From Camelimonas lactis (GTDB lineage: Bacteria > Pseudomonadota > Alphaproteobacteria > Rhizobiales > Beijerinckiaceae), in NCBI RefSeq assembly GCF_004342915.1, contig NZ_SLWL01000003.1:278589-342588 (forward strand): DNA of 64,000 nucleotides, written 5' to 3'. This document shows positions 11,958 to 20,610 of this stretch, piece after piece. Within the stretch, counting starts at the first letter, position 1. Each line of letters opens with the position of its first letter. A program made the position numbers and the translations under genes. Under the pieces are notes generated by a model, which saw only the letters and a program-made list of their open reading frames with translations, ran no database searches and was not told the DNA's origin.

Positions 11958-12899
11958 TCAGGCCCGGCGCGTCTCGATGGCGTCCCACATGGCCGAAGCA
12001 AGATCCGGGCCGCCGATGCGCCGGATTGCCCGGATGCCGGTGGGCGAGGTGACGTTGATTTCGGTGAGATTGCCGTCGATCACGTCGATGCCGACGAAGA
12101 TCAGGCCGCGCCTTGCCAGCTCTGGCCCGATGGTCTCGCAGATCTCGCGCTCCCGTTCGGTCAGTTCAGTGGCGTTGGCGGCGCCGCCACGCACCATGTT
12201 GGAGCGGATGTCATTGGCGGCGGGCACCCGATTGACCGCGCCCAGCGCCTTGCCTTCAACCAGGATGATGCGCTTGTCGCCCTGGGTGACCTCCGGCAGG
12301 AAGCGCTGGATCACCCACGGCTCACGGAACGTCACCGAGAACAGGTCGAACATCGAGCCGAAATTCGGGTCTTCCGGCAGCACCCGCAGCACCGCCGCGC
12401 CGCCGTGGCCGTGCAGCGGCTTCATGACGATGGCGCCGTACTCGCGACGGAACGCCTCGATCTCCGCCTTGTCGCGGCTGATGAGGGTTGGCGGCATCAG
12501 CTGCGGGAAATGGGTGACGAAAATCTTTTCCGGCGCATTGCGCACCTCGGCCGGGTCGTTGACCACCAGCACCCTGGGGTGAACGCGCTCCAGCAGGTGC
12601 GTCGCGGTGATGTAGGCCAGGTCGAACGGCGGGTCCTGACGCATCAGCACCACGTCCAGTTGCTCCAGCGGCGTGCGCTCCGCGTCGCCAACGGTGAAAT
12701 GGTCGCCCGCCACGTCACGCACCTGCAACGCGCGCATCGGCGCGCTGACTTCGCCATTGCGCATCGAGAGCTGATCCGGCGTGTAGTAGAACAGCCGGTG
12801 TCCCCGGGTCTGCGCTTCCAGCAGCATGGCGAAGGTGGAGTCGCCGGTGATGTTGATGCGCTCGATCGGGTCCATCTGGACCGCAACATTCAGGACCAT
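11958..12899 (-). CDS. gshB: Glutathione synthase
   Basis: ATP-grasp ligase that joins glycine to gamma-glutamylcysteine; 313 residues, the normal length. The N-terminal domain starts [20 protein letters not shown]. Further motifs are [36 protein letters not shown], the ATP-grasp lysine in [14 protein letters not shown], and the C-terminal [21 protein letters not shown]. The gene order rsmI-yraN-gshB on one strand is frequent in Hyphomicrobiales, although here a 257-bp gap with a palindromic repeat separates gshB from yraN. Confidence 0.97.
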   Translation of the reverse strand: MVLNVAVQMDPIERINITGDSTFAMLLEAQTRGHRLFYYTPDQLSMRNGEVSAPMRALQVRDVAGDHFTVGDAERTPLEQLDVVLMRQDPPFDLAYITATHLLERVHPRVLVVNDPAEVRNAPEKIFVTHFPQLMPPTLISRDKAEIEAFRREYGAIVMKPLHGHGGAAVLRVLPEDPNFGSMFDLFSVTFREPWVIQRFLPEVTQGDKRIILVEGKALGAVNRVPAANDIRSNMVRGGAANATELTEREREICETIGPELARRGLIFVGIDVIDGNLTEINVTSPTGIRAIRRIGGPDLASAMWDAIETRRA

Positions 12900-12916
12900 G
12901 GGGGCCTCGTCTCATG

Positions 12917-12966
12917 GCGTTTCCGGGCGCGGCGAACCTCGCTTCGCCGGAAACGCGACAAATCAG
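12917..12966. repeat. Palindromic intergenic repeat (copy 1)
   Basis: Perfect 10-bp arms GCGTTTCCGG (12917-12926) and CCGGAAACGC (12947-12956), followed by GACAAATCAGG. It resembles the copies at 14596, 18956 and 19172 in layout: palindrome, then a GCG(T/C)CAAANCA-like tail. Confidence 0.6.
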
Positions 12967-13156
12967 GATGCCGGAGGCCTGGCGCGTCCGTCTGGCTGCG
13001 GACCACTCCGGCGGCGCGAGAACCGGCTCCGGTCAATGGGCCAGAGACGGTTGCTCCTCATGCCGGCGGCTGGCGTCCGCCAGGTCCGGCGTCGGTCAAT
13101 CTATGGCGGCGAAGGCTCCGGGCGCAATGGCGCGTATCGGTGTTCTGCAATGCGTC

Positions 13157-13570
13157 CTATAGGGCCAGCGGGGCGATGTCGCTGAGGTGCTGCGGCCAGG
13201 CCGAAGCGTCGCGCAGCCCGCCCCACGACAGTTCGCCAATGAACACGGCGTCCAGCCGCAGGATGCGATCCGCGCATGCCGGATGGCGCGCCAGCCAGAT
13301 GCGGGCGGCGCTGGCGATGCGCCGCTGCTTGTCCGCCGTGATGGCGATCGCCGCGTCATCCCTGCGCCGTCGCGCCTTCACTTCGACAAAGGCGATGACG
13401 TCGCCGCGCGCGGCGATCAGGTCGATTTCTCCGGCCCCGGCGCGAAATCGCCGCGCCAGGATGCGGTAACCTTTCAGGCGCAACAGCCACGCCGCCATGG
13501 TTTCGGCGCGGTTGCCCCGCGCGCCGCTGGCCAGATGACGATTGTGCTCCGGGCGCTGGCGACCATGCAT
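13157..13570 (-). CDS. YraN family (UPF0102) protein
   Basis: A 137-residue member of the UPF0102/YraN family, which has a PD-(D/E)XK nuclease-like fold and is usually encoded next to rsmI. The core motif GEIDLIAARGDVIAFVEVKA holds the predicted E-D...E-K active residues, and WLLRLKGYRILARRFRAGAG precedes it. The function is unknown; a role in DNA processing is inferred from the fold only. It lies 15 bp downstream of rsmI on the same strand, so the two are almost certainly one transcript. The first 20 residues are not conserved and the start could be later. Confidence 0.9.
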   Translation of the reverse strand: MHGRQRPEHNRHLASGARGNRAETMAAWLLRLKGYRILARRFRAGAGEIDLIAARGDVIAFVEVKARRRRDDAAIAITADKQRRIASAARIWLARHPACADRILRLDAVFIGELSWGGLRDASAWPQHLSDIAPLAL

Positions 13571-13585
13571 CGGCTGGCGACCGGC

Positions 13586-14566
13586 TCAGCCGTCGCCGTC
13601 AGGGCGGTCCAGCAGCAGGGCGCGGGCGTAAACCTCCTTGCGCGGCAGGCCGGTCTGCGCCGTCACCAGCGCCACCGCTTCTTTCATGGAATGGGCCGGC
13701 AGCAGGGCGCGCAGGCGGTCGTCGACCGTGGCGCCGGCGTCGGCGGCGGCCTGAGCCCGGTCTGGCCCGCCGATCATCACTACGATCTCGCCGCGCGGCG
13801 GCCCCTCCTGCGCGTACTGCGCCGCCAGTTCACTGAGCCGGCCGCGCCGCACGTTCTCGAACATCTTGGTCAGTTCGCGGGCCACGGCCGCGGGTCGGTC
13901 GCCGAGCACCGCGGCGGCGTCCGCCAGCATGTCGCCGACCCGCTGCGGCGATTCGAAGAACGCCAGCGTGCCTGGCACATTCGCCAGTTCAAGCAGACGA
14001 TGTTTGCGCGCCGCCTGTTTTGTGGGCAGGAAGCCGCCGAAAAAGAAGGCGTCCATGGGCAGGCCGGAGAGCACGAGGCCAGTGAGCACCGCCGAGGGCC
14101 CTGGGGCGGTGGTGACGGCGTGGCCCTGCGCCAGCGCCTCTTCCACCAGCTTGTGGCCGGGGTCCGACACCAGCGGCGTGCCCGCGTCGGACACCAGCGC
14201 CAGCGCCTGCCCCTCCGCCAGCCGCGCCATGATCTTCGGGCGCATCTGGGCGGCGTTGTGTTCGTGATAGTTCAGCAGCGGCGTGGTCACGCCATAATGC
14301 GCCAGCAGCACGCGGGTGACGCGGGTGTCCTCGGCGAGGATGGCGTCGGCGGCGGCCAGCGTCGACAGGGCGCGGAAGGAGATGTCCTTCAGGTTGCCAA
14401 TCGGCGTCGCCACCAGATGCAGCCCCGGCGCGATGGGCTCGACCTCCGCCGCCATGCCGAAAGCCGTGAAGCGGGACGGCTGCGCCTCGCGCCGCGAAGC
14501 GCCGCCATGCGCGCCCTGCCGTCGCTGCTCCTGCTCCGGCCGCTGGTGTTTGAGCATATCAGCCAT
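13586..14566 (-). CDS. rsmI: 16S rRNA (cytidine(1402)-2'-O)-methyltransferase
   Basis: RsmI methylates the ribose of C1402 in 16S rRNA using SAM; tetrapyrrole-methylase fold. Motifs are LHLVATPIGNLKDISFRAL, AEDTRVTRVLLAHYG, ALVSDAGTPLVSDPG, TAPGPSAVLTGLVLSGLP, FFFGGFLP and FFESPQRV. The frame is open to 14596, but ATG 14566 (MADMLKHQ) has a G-rich ribosome binding site and is preferred; a further start at residue 37 (MAAEVEPIAPG) would give the shortest family-like protein. It is followed closely by yraN. Confidence 0.95.
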   Translation of the reverse strand: MADMLKHQRPEQEQRRQGAHGGASRREAQPSRFTAFGMAAEVEPIAPGLHLVATPIGNLKDISFRALSTLAAADAILAEDTRVTRVLLAHYGVTTPLLNYHEHNAAQMRPKIMARLAEGQALALVSDAGTPLVSDPGHKLVEEALAQGHAVTTAPGPSAVLTGLVLSGLPMDAFFFGGFLPTKQAARKHRLLELANVPGTLAFFESPQRVGDMLADAAAVLGDRPAAVARELTKMFENVRRGRLSELAAQYAQEGPPRGEIVVMIGGPDRAQAAADAGATVDDRLRALLPAHSMKEAVALVTAQTGLPRKEVYARALLLDRPDGDG

Positions 14567-14595
14567 TGTCCAGCCCCCCGCCGCCTCACGCTTCA

Positions 14596-14657
14596 AAGCA
14601 GTTTCCGGCGAAGTCGAGACGGCTTCGCCGGAAGAAAATGCGCCAAACCAGAATGCG
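14596..14657. repeat. Palindromic intergenic repeat (copy 2)
   Basis: Perfect 11-bp arms TTCCGGCGAAG (14603-14613) and CTTCGCCGGAA (14623-14633), then GAAAATGCGCCAAACCAGAA. It lies upstream of rsmI. The tail GAAAATGCG is shared with the copies at 18956 and 19172. Confidence 0.7.
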
Positions 14658-14833
14658 CTGCTTTCGCCATTCAGACGAAAGCGGCGTCGCCATCATAGCA
14701 CGTCGCCCCTGAAAACGCCGCTGCATGGGGCGGTCGCGGCGGCGATAATCTGCAGTCGATAGCAGATGCCAGAAATTAAAACTGGCGGGAGAATACCCGG
14801 CGGAAATACCGGGAGGAAAATACCGGAAAAACC

Positions 14834-16027
14834 TTACGCGGCCAGCTGGCTGATCACCGCGTTGAGCACCGGAAAACCGGCGGGGGTGATGGCCAGCCGT
14901 TCGCCTTCGGCGCGGAGCAGACCAAGCTCCGTCAGGTCGCGAATACGGCTGGCGGCAAGGGGACGGCCGGCGAGGGCCGCATAGCGCGCGGGGACGATTC
15001 CCTCGGCGAGACGCAGGCCCATAACCAGATATTCGTCGCCCTGGGCTTCGGGCGTCAGTCGTTCGGCCCCGGTCAGGCCGTGCCCCTGGCGCTCCACCTG
15101 CTCCAGCCATTTTTCTGGCGCCAGTTCGGTGGCCATGGCCAGGCGTCCGTCCGCGCCGACCAGTCGGCCGTGGGCGCCGGGACCGACGCCGGCGTATTCG
15201 CCATAGCGCCAGTAAACCAGGTTGTGCCGGCTTTCCGCGCCCGGTCGGGCGTGGTTCGACACCTCATAGGCCGGCATGCCGTGGCGGTCGCACACCTCCT
15301 GGGTCACGTCCCACAGCGCCCGCGCCAGATCCTCGTCCGGCGTCGTCAGCTTGCCGGCGCGATACAGCCGGTCGAACCAGGTGCCAGGCTCGATAGTCAG
15401 CTGGTACAGCGACAGGTGCTCGACGGCGTGCGAAATCGCCTGCTCCAGCTCTGCCCGCCAGGCCCCGGCGGTCTGCTGCGGGCGGGCGTAGATCAAGTCG
15501 AACGAGTAGCGCTCGAAGATGTCCCCGGCCACGCGCACCGCCGCCAGCGCTTCTTCCGCGCTGTGCAGGCGGCCAAGCCGTTTCAGGTCAGGGTCGTTGA
15601 GCGCCTGGACGCCGAGCGACACGCGGTTGACTCCGGCCGCGCGGTAATCGCGGAACCGGCCGGCCTCGACGCTGGTGGGGTTGGCCTCCAGGGTGATTTC
15701 CGCGTCCGGCGCCACCGGCCACAGGGCGGCGATGGCGTCAAGGATGGCGCCGACGGTCGCGCCCTGCATCAGGGACGGGGTGCCGCCGCCAAAGAAGATG
15801 CTGGTCACCGTGCGATCCGGGGCGATGGCGGCGCGATGCGCCAGTTCTGTCCTGAACGCCGCCACATAACGCGCCTCGTCCACCGGCGACCGGCGCACGT
15901 GGCTGTTGAAGTCACAATAGGGACATTTGGAGGCGCAGAACGGCCAGTGCACGTACACGCCGAAACCGGCGTCAAAGGGCGCGCGCGCCGGAACGGCGGA
16001 AGCCTGAATGGCGGAGGACTGGTGCAT
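14834..16027 (-). CDS. hemW: HemW-type radical SAM heme chaperone
   Basis: Radical SAM protein related to HemN, now regarded as a heme chaperone rather than a coproporphyrinogen oxidase. The cluster motif is CASKCPYCDFN (CxxxCxxCxF); the extra cysteine that marks true HemN is absent. SIFFGGGTPSLM, the SAM-binding ITLEANPTSVE, VNRVSLGVQAL and the C-terminal HemN-like domain (GLRLAEGIVP) follow. ATG 16027 (MHQSSAIQ) is chosen because earlier in-frame starts would overlap the upstream regulator gene. It forms an operon with the Zur-like gene, 23 bp upstream. Confidence 0.93.
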   Translation of the reverse strand: MHQSSAIQASAVPARAPFDAGFGVYVHWPFCASKCPYCDFNSHVRRSPVDEARYVAAFRTELAHRAAIAPDRTVTSIFFGGGTPSLMQGATVGAILDAIAALWPVAPDAEITLEANPTSVEAGRFRDYRAAGVNRVSLGVQALNDPDLKRLGRLHSAEEALAAVRVAGDIFERYSFDLIYARPQQTAGAWRAELEQAISHAVEHLSLYQLTIEPGTWFDRLYRAGKLTTPDEDLARALWDVTQEVCDRHGMPAYEVSNHARPGAESRHNLVYWRYGEYAGVGPGAHGRLVGADGRLAMATELAPEKWLEQVERQGHGLTGAERLTPEAQGDEYLVMGLRLAEGIVPARYAALAGRPLAASRIRDLTELGLLRAEGERLAITPAGFPVLNAVISQLAA

Positions 16028-16050
16028 GATGCGGTGTGGGCCTGAATGCG

Positions 16051-16641
16051 TTATGCCGCGCCGCCCGGCGCGCTGGCCGATCCGTGGCAATGGGCGCAGA
16101 CGCCGTCGATCTCGACGATCTTCGCCGCCGGCGTGAATTTTGATGTCGCCAGCAGGTCGCCGATCGCGGCGTTGATCGCCGGCGATTCCAGTTCATCAAC
16201 CCCGCCACAGCGGGCGCAGATCAGAAACACGGTGACGTCGCCGGCGTCGTGCTGGTGCGGGCAGGCGATGAAGGCGTTGCGCGTCACCAGCCGGTGAACG
16301 AACCCCTGACCAGTCAGAAACTCCAGCACCCGGTAGACGGTGACCGGGGCAATCCGTTTGCCGGATTGGCCAGCCAGGATTTCGGCCAGATCATAGGCGC
16401 CCAGGGGCCGGTGGGTTTCATACAGCGCCGCCAGCACCGAACGGCGAAGTTCGGTCAGCCGCACGCCGCGCTCCCGGCACAACCGGTCAGCCTCAGCCAT
16501 GGCGATGGGCGCCTGCCTGCGGCGCGCGTCGGCATGGGCGCAATGGGCGTGATCATGCCGCTCGTGCGCGTGCTGGCCGTGGTCATGGTGGCCATGGTCG
16601 CCGTGCTGGTGGGCGCCCTGTTGCGCGTGCCTGATGGTCAT
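16051..16641 (-). CDS. Fur family transcriptional regulator, Zur-like, with His-rich N-terminus
   Basis: Metal-responsive repressor of the Fur/Zur family, 196 residues. The first 36 residues hold 13 histidines (HQHGDHGHHDHGQHAHERHD region). The DNA-binding domain follows (RLTELRRSVLAALYETHRPLG, IAPVTVYRVLEFLTGQGFV), then the dimerisation and metal domain with HDAGDVTVFLICARCGGVDE and the final HCH in VCAHCHG. The Cys pairs CARC and CAHC fit the structural zinc site. Zur rather than Fur is inferred from sequence pattern. No operator was identified. It is the first gene of an operon with hemW. Confidence 0.9.
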   Translation of the reverse strand: MTIRHAQQGAHQHGDHGHHDHGQHAHERHDHAHCAHADARRRQAPIAMAEADRLCRERGVRLTELRRSVLAALYETHRPLGAYDLAEILAGQSGKRIAPVTVYRVLEFLTGQGFVHRLVTRNAFIACPHQHDAGDVTVFLICARCGGVDELESPAINAAIGDLLATSKFTPAAKIVEIDGVCAHCHGSASAPGGAA

Positions 16642-16793
16642 GATCCTGATCCTGGCGAACCCTCCGTCGCCTTGTTCATATTGTGGGCGCCGGCGTCCCC
16701 TGGCGCAACCCGCAGGTCCGTTCCGGCGGGTCCGCCGCAGCGCCCGACCGGCGTGGATGCGTTGTTCGCTGGTCCATGTCTGGCGAAGGCGTC

Positions 16794-17480
16794 TCAGTTC
16801 TGGCGCAGCCGCCAGACGCAGGTGCGCTTCACCTCGCTGTCCTCCAGCTCCCGCGTTACCGGCACCTCATAGACGGCGACCTGCGAAAGGCGGGTCTTTG
16901 GCAGATAGCTGCGCCCCGGATCGCCGATTACCACGCTGGCGCCGCGCCCGGCCAGCGCTTCCAGCCAGCCGATCACCCGCGCCGCCAGATCGCGCTCATA
17001 GCAGATATCGCCGGCGAGCACGACGTCCCAGCCGTCGTCGCGCCAGTCCGTGGCGGGCCAGACCCCGTCCCGCTGCTCGCCGAGCAGGTTGTCGGTCCGC
17101 ACCCCGACGGAAACCCGGTTCAGCCTGGCGTTGATGGCGATGGCGCTGGCGGAAAACGGGTCAATGTCCACCGCCTCCACATGGGCCGCGCCGGCGCGGG
17201 CGGCGGCGATCGCCACCAGGCCGGAGCCGGAGGCGAAATCCAGAACCCGTTTGCCGGCTACCGTTTCAGGGCGGTCGAGAATATAACGCGCCAGCGCCTG
17301 GCCGCCGGCCCAGGCGAAGGCCCAGAATGGCGGCGGCAGGCCGATCTCGCCCAGCTCTTCTTCGGTTTTCCTCCACAACTCCGTCGCCTCGGTGGCGAGA
17401 TGCAGCGAAATCTCCGGGGCGTGTGGAGTCGGCGTGACGGCGGTGTGGGCGCGAATGAAGGCGTCGTGGTCGTCGATCAT
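16794..17480 (-). CDS. Class I SAM-dependent methyltransferase (ETFB-lysine-methyltransferase-like)
   Basis: A 228-residue methyltransferase resembling the ETFBKMT/Nnt1 group of protein lysine methyltransferases. It shows FWAFAWAGGQALARYIL, SAM motif I VLDFASGSGLVAIAAA, VEAVDIDPFSASAI and the post-motif DVVLAGDICYERDLA. The substrate is unknown; lysine methylation of electron-transfer flavoprotein is an inference from family resemblance. ATG 17480 overlaps the glycosyltransferase stop by 4 nt, indicating translational coupling. The frame is open upstream to 17867, but that region lies within the glycosyltransferase gene. Confidence 0.85.
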   Translation of the reverse strand: MIDDHDAFIRAHTAVTPTPHAPEISLHLATEATELWRKTEEELGEIGLPPPFWAFAWAGGQALARYILDRPETVAGKRVLDFASGSGLVAIAAARAGAAHVEAVDIDPFSASAIAINARLNRVSVGVRTDNLLGEQRDGVWPATDWRDDGWDVVLAGDICYERDLAARVIGWLEALAGRGASVVIGDPGRSYLPKTRLSQVAVYEVPVTRELEDSEVKRTCVWRLRQN

Positions 17481-18661
17481 GGTCGGGCGTCCAGCAGGTC
17501 GGCGTACATGGCTTTGACGCGCGCCATCACGTGCCGTTCGGTAAAGCCGGAAAGCAGGCGCTCCCGCGCCGCCGCGCCACAGGCCAGAACGCGGTCGCGG
17601 TCGCCGGCAAGGCGCACGAGAATATCCGCCAGCGCCGCCGCATCGTCCGGCGGGGCGATGAAACCCTCGACGCCGTCGCGGACGAAAAGGCGACAGCCCG
17701 GCACGTCGGTGGTGACGATGGCGCGCCCGCAGGCCGCCGCCTCCAGCAGGGTGCGCGGCAGACCCTCGCCGCCGCGCGATGGCAGCAGCGCCACATGATG
17801 ATCGCGCCAGACGCCGGCAATATCGCTGGTGCGGCCATGCCAGGTCACGCCCGGACGCGCGTTCCACTCACGCAGCGTCTGCTCAGGAATGGCGCGCGGG
17901 TTGGAGGGGTCGGGGGCGCCGTAGAGCGACAGGGCGACGTCGGCGCCGCGCGCCTGGGCGAGGCGCGTCGCTTCCACCGCCAGATCGACGCCCTTCGACC
18001 ACAGCATCCGCGCCACCACGGCGACGCGCAGCGTCGGGCCTCCGGGCTGCGGCGCGGGCGTGAACTGCTCCGGATCGACGCCGGCGCCGCCGACAATCAC
18101 CACGCGCGGATCGTCCGGCGCCAGATCAAGGCCGGCGGCGTCGTCCGGGTTCTCGAACAGGTAACGGGTCCTGGCGTTTTCCAGCGGCCCGCGCACGAGG
18201 GCGCGGATCGCCCGCGCCGCATGGGTCCCCAGCGCATCCTTGCGGGCGCCGAGAAAGCCGAGGCCGGTCAGGGCGAACACCCGGCGGGCCACGCCAGCGC
18301 GCCGCGCCGCTGCGCCGCCGACCAGAATCGACCGCAGCGCCACCATGTGCAGGATGTCGGGCTTCTCACGTTTCAGGATGGCGGTGAGGCGCGCCACATT
18401 GGCCAGCACCGCGAGCGGGTTCAGGCTCCTGCGCTCGGCCTCCAGGGCGATGACGCGCGCGCCGGTCGCCTCCAGCGCGGCGCGGTGTTCGCGCACGCGT
18501 GTGATGATGATCACGTCGAGGCCCATCTCCCGCGCCGCCCGCGCCATCGGCAGGAAATGCGAGGCGAAGAACCAGTCCTCGGTGATCAGGAAGGCGAGCA
18601 ACGGCGCGCGCCCGACGGGCGCGCCGTCTGCGTGGGGAACGCTGTCGACGGTCATGGGCAT
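17477..18661 (-). CDS. Glycosyltransferase family 4 protein
   Basis: GT-B fold group 1 glycosyltransferase, probably building a surface polysaccharide or lipopolysaccharide at the cytoplasmic face of the inner membrane. The 394-residue protein has an N-terminal acceptor domain (LLAFLITEDWFFASHFLPMA, HMVALRSILVGGAAARR, VFALTGLGFLGA) and a GT4 donor domain (RVAVVARMLWSKGVDLAVEA, LLPSRGGEGLPRTLLEAAAC, GRAIVTTDVPG, GVEGFIAPPDD). Starts at 18661 or 18655 give this N-terminus; the open frame further upstream overlaps the AsnC-domain gene and is not credible. Donor and acceptor are unknown. Confidence 0.9.
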   Translation of the reverse strand: MPMTVDSVPHADGAPVGRAPLLAFLITEDWFFASHFLPMARAAREMGLDVIIITRVREHRAALEATGARVIALEAERRSLNPLAVLANVARLTAILKREKPDILHMVALRSILVGGAAARRAGVARRVFALTGLGFLGARKDALGTHAARAIRALVRGPLENARTRYLFENPDDAAGLDLAPDDPRVVIVGGAGVDPEQFTPAPQPGGPTLRVAVVARMLWSKGVDLAVEATRLAQARGADVALSLYGAPDPSNPRAIPEQTLREWNARPGVTWHGRTSDIAGVWRDHHVALLPSRGGEGLPRTLLEAAACGRAIVTTDVPGCRLFVRDGVEGFIAPPDDAAALADILVRLAGDRDRVLACGAAARERLLSGFTERHVMARVKAMYADLLDARP

Positions 18662-18701
18662 CGCGGGTGGACGGGGCGCTGCTCCCCGGGTTGTGGCGAT
18701 G

Positions 18702-18938
18702 TCAGAACGCCTTGAAGGTGATGAGCGTGCGCGTGTCGGCGATGCCGGGAATCGGCTGCACCTGTTCGGCGACGAAATGGCCGATGTCCACGTCCCGATC
18801 CACGTGGAACTTGGCGATAATGTCGAAATCGCCAGCGATCGAATAGATTTCCGAGGCGATCTCGCGGTCGGCGAGGGCGCTGGCCACGGCGTAGGTCTGG
18901 CCAAGCTTGCATTTGATCTGGACGAAGAAGGTCTGCAT
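18702..18938 (-). CDS. Stand-alone Lrp/AsnC ligand-binding (RAM) domain protein
   Basis: A 78-residue protein consisting only of the effector-binding domain of Lrp/AsnC regulators, with no helix-turn-helix. Motifs are FVQIKCKLGQTYAVASALAD, IYSIAGDFDIIAKFHVD and PGIADTRTLITFKAF. Such stand-alone RAM domains bind amino acids and can pair with full-length Lrp proteins; its partner here is unknown. It is 40 bp upstream of the glycosyltransferase gene on the same strand. A palindromic repeat cluster lies immediately upstream. Confidence 0.9.
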   Translation of the reverse strand: MQTFFVQIKCKLGQTYAVASALADREIASEIYSIAGDFDIIAKFHVDRDVDIGHFVAEQVQPIPGIADTRTLITFKAF

Positions 18939-18955
18939 GGGCGCCGCTCACGCTG

Positions 18956-19016
18956 GAGCATTTTCGGGAAAAGCGGCTGCCCGCTTTTCGTAAAGAAAAT
19001 GCGTCAATACAAAGGG
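18956..19016. repeat. Palindromic intergenic repeat (copy 3)
   Basis: Outer arms GCATTTTC (18958-18965) and GAAAATGC (18995-19002); inner arms GAAAAGCGG (18968-18976) and CCGCTTTTC (18981-18989). It is followed by GTCAATACAAA. This is the typical Hyphomicrobiales intergenic element layout. Confidence 0.85.
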
Positions 19017-19171
19017 CTGGCGCATCATCCGTGAAGCAGTTTTCACGAGAGGACGCGCCAGAACGTTGTCCGGTGAAGCAGGTTCCGCTTCGCCTGGAAA
19101 ACGCATCAAATCAAACGGCAGGGCTGCCCGGCCTGAGGGCGCGGACAGGCCTCCGATCGTTCCGCTTGTTA

Positions 19172-19228
19172 GAGCATTTTCATGGAAAGTGGAATCCACT
19201 TTTCATGAAGAAAATGCGTTAGAACAAA
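19172..19228. repeat. Palindromic intergenic repeat (copy 4)
   Basis: Outer arms GCATTTTC (19174-19181) and GAAAATGC (19209-19216); the inner stem CATGGAAAGTGG pairs with CCACTTTTCATG, with one G-T pair. The tail GTTAGAACAAAC matches the family pattern. Confidence 0.85.
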
Positions 19229-19313
19229 CAGATAGATCATGCCGCCAATCGGCCCGGCGCGATGGCCGGATCAGGGCGGCGCGCCGGGACCCAGGTCCCG
19301 GGCGGAGCAAGAT

Positions 19314-20498
19314 TCAGGTCCTGTCGAGCGCGTCCGTGAGGTCGGCGATCAGATCGTCAGCGTGCTCAAGGCCAACTGACAGTCGCAGCAGGCCATCGGA
19401 GACCCCCATGGCTGCCCGCGCCGCATCATCGAAGCGCTGGTGCGTGGTGGTGGCCGGATGGGTGATCAGGCTCTTGGCGTCGCCGAGATTGTTGGAAATC
19501 TTCACCAGCGACAGGGCGTTCATGAAGCGGAACGCCGCTTCCTTGCCGCCCTTCACCTCCAGCGCCACCAGCGTCGAGCCGGCCCGCATCTGCCGGGCGA
19601 TCAGCTCCGCCTGCGGATGGTCGGCGCGGCCGGGATAGATCAGTTTCGACACCCTGGGGTGGCTCGCCAGCGCGTCGGCCACGGCGCCGGCGCTGGCGGT
19701 CTGCTGGCGCACGCGCACGGCGAGCGTCTCAAGCCCCTTCAGCATCACCCAGGCGTTGAATGGCGACATTGCCGGGCCGGTCTGGCGCAGGAAATTGAAG
19801 ATGTGCGCCTGGATGAAGGCTTCGGCGCCGAGAATGACGCCGCCAAGACAGCGGCCCTGACCGTCAATGTGCTTGGTGGTCGAATACACCACGCAATCGG
19901 CGCCCAGTTCCAGCGGGCTCTGCCACAACGGCGTGGCGAACACATTGTCCACCACCAGCGAGGCGCCGACGGAATGCACGATCTCCGCCACGCCGGCGAT
20001 ATCGACGATGCTCAGGGTGGGATTGGCCGGGCTCTCGATCAGCGCCGTTTTTGTGGTCGGCCGCACGGCGGCCCGCCACTGGTCGAGGTCTTCCCCGTCG
20101 ACCAGGGTCGTCTCCACGCCATAGCGCGGCAGCAGTTCGTCGGTGAGCCAGCGCGAGGAGCCGAACAGCGCCTTCGCCGCCACCACATGATCGCCGGCGC
20201 TGACCTGGGCGAGGATGGCGGCGGTGACCGCGGCCATGCCGGAGGCGGTGGCGCGGGCGGCCTCCGCGCCCTCCAGCGCCGCCATGCGCTGCTCGAACAT
20301 TTCGACTGTCGGATTGGAGAACCGCGCGTAGAGATAGCCCTGTGATTCGCCCCTGAAGCGGGCCTCGCATTCCTCGGCGGTCTCATAGACGTGTCCCTGG
20401 GTCAGGAACATGGCCTCCGAGGTCTCGCCGAACTGCGAGCGCAGCGATCCGGCGTGAACCAGACGCGATTCTGGATGAAGAGGGCGGTTGATGGCCAC
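19314..20498 (-). CDS. metZ: O-succinylhomoserine sulfhydrylase
   Basis: PLP enzyme making homocysteine from O-succinylhomoserine and sulfide in methionine synthesis; about 394 residues. It shows LVHAGSLRSQFGETSEAMFLTQG, the AGDHVVAAKALFGSS region, and the PLP lysine in VVYSTTKHIDGQGRCLGG. The C-terminal part has LVKISNNLGDAKSLITHPATTTH. GTG 20498, preceded by GGGGAGACG, gives the family-like N-terminus; an ATG at 20537 would add 13 residues. A SAM-II riboswitch and a terminator lie upstream, so expression should fall when SAM is abundant. Confidence 0.95.
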   Translation of the reverse strand: MAINRPLHPESRLVHAGSLRSQFGETSEAMFLTQGHVYETAEECEARFRGESQGYLYARFSNPTVEMFEQRMAALEGAEAARATASGMAAVTAAILAQVSAGDHVVAAKALFGSSRWLTDELLPRYGVETTLVDGEDLDQWRAAVRPTTKTALIESPANPTLSIVDIAGVAEIVHSVGASLVVDNVFATPLWQSPLELGADCVVYSTTKHIDGQGRCLGGVILGAEAFIQAHIFNFLRQTGPAMSPFNAWVMLKGLETLAVRVRQQTASAGAVADALASHPRVSKLIYPGRADHPQAELIARQMRAGSTLVALEVKGGKEAAFRFMNALSLVKISNNLGDAKSLITHPATTTHQRFDDAARAAMGVSDGLLRLSVGLEHADDLIADLTDALDRT

Positions 20499-20565
20499 GA
20501 TCGTCTCCCCGACAAGCCCCGCGCGGCGGCGCGTCATGCTCCGCGCCGGCGGTCCGGGCGGGCAT

Positions 20566-20591
20566 GAAAAAACCCGGCCAGAAAGCCGGGT
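20566..20591 (-). terminator. Attenuator terminator between SAM-II aptamer and metZ
   Basis: Read on minus: ACCCGGCTTTCTGGCCGGGT followed by TTTTT, in the leader between the aptamer and the metZ start. This is a strong stem with U tail inside the 5' UTR, pointing to premature termination as the output of the riboswitch. Confidence 0.75.
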
Positions 20592-20610
20592 CGCTCAAAA
20601 AACGTCCGCG

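Larger units (their letters stand above)
18939..19313. other. Intergenic region dominated by palindromic repeats
   Basis: About 375 bp between metZ and the AsnC-domain gene hold two good copies (18956, 19172) and one degenerate copy (about 19070-19117) of the dispersed palindromic repeat. No protein gene is supportable here. Confidence 0.7.

Noticed and set aside
13187..14698. Long plus-strand ORF opposite rsmI and yraN
   Set aside because: Its translation is Arg/Gly/His-rich without motifs, and it mirrors two well-supported minus-strand genes. Such antisense frames are expected in GC-rich DNA.
16534..16641. His-rich stretch as a separate metal-binding peptide gene
   Set aside because: It is in frame with, and uninterrupted from, the Fur-family domain, with a suitable start at 16641. 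One protein is the simplest reading.
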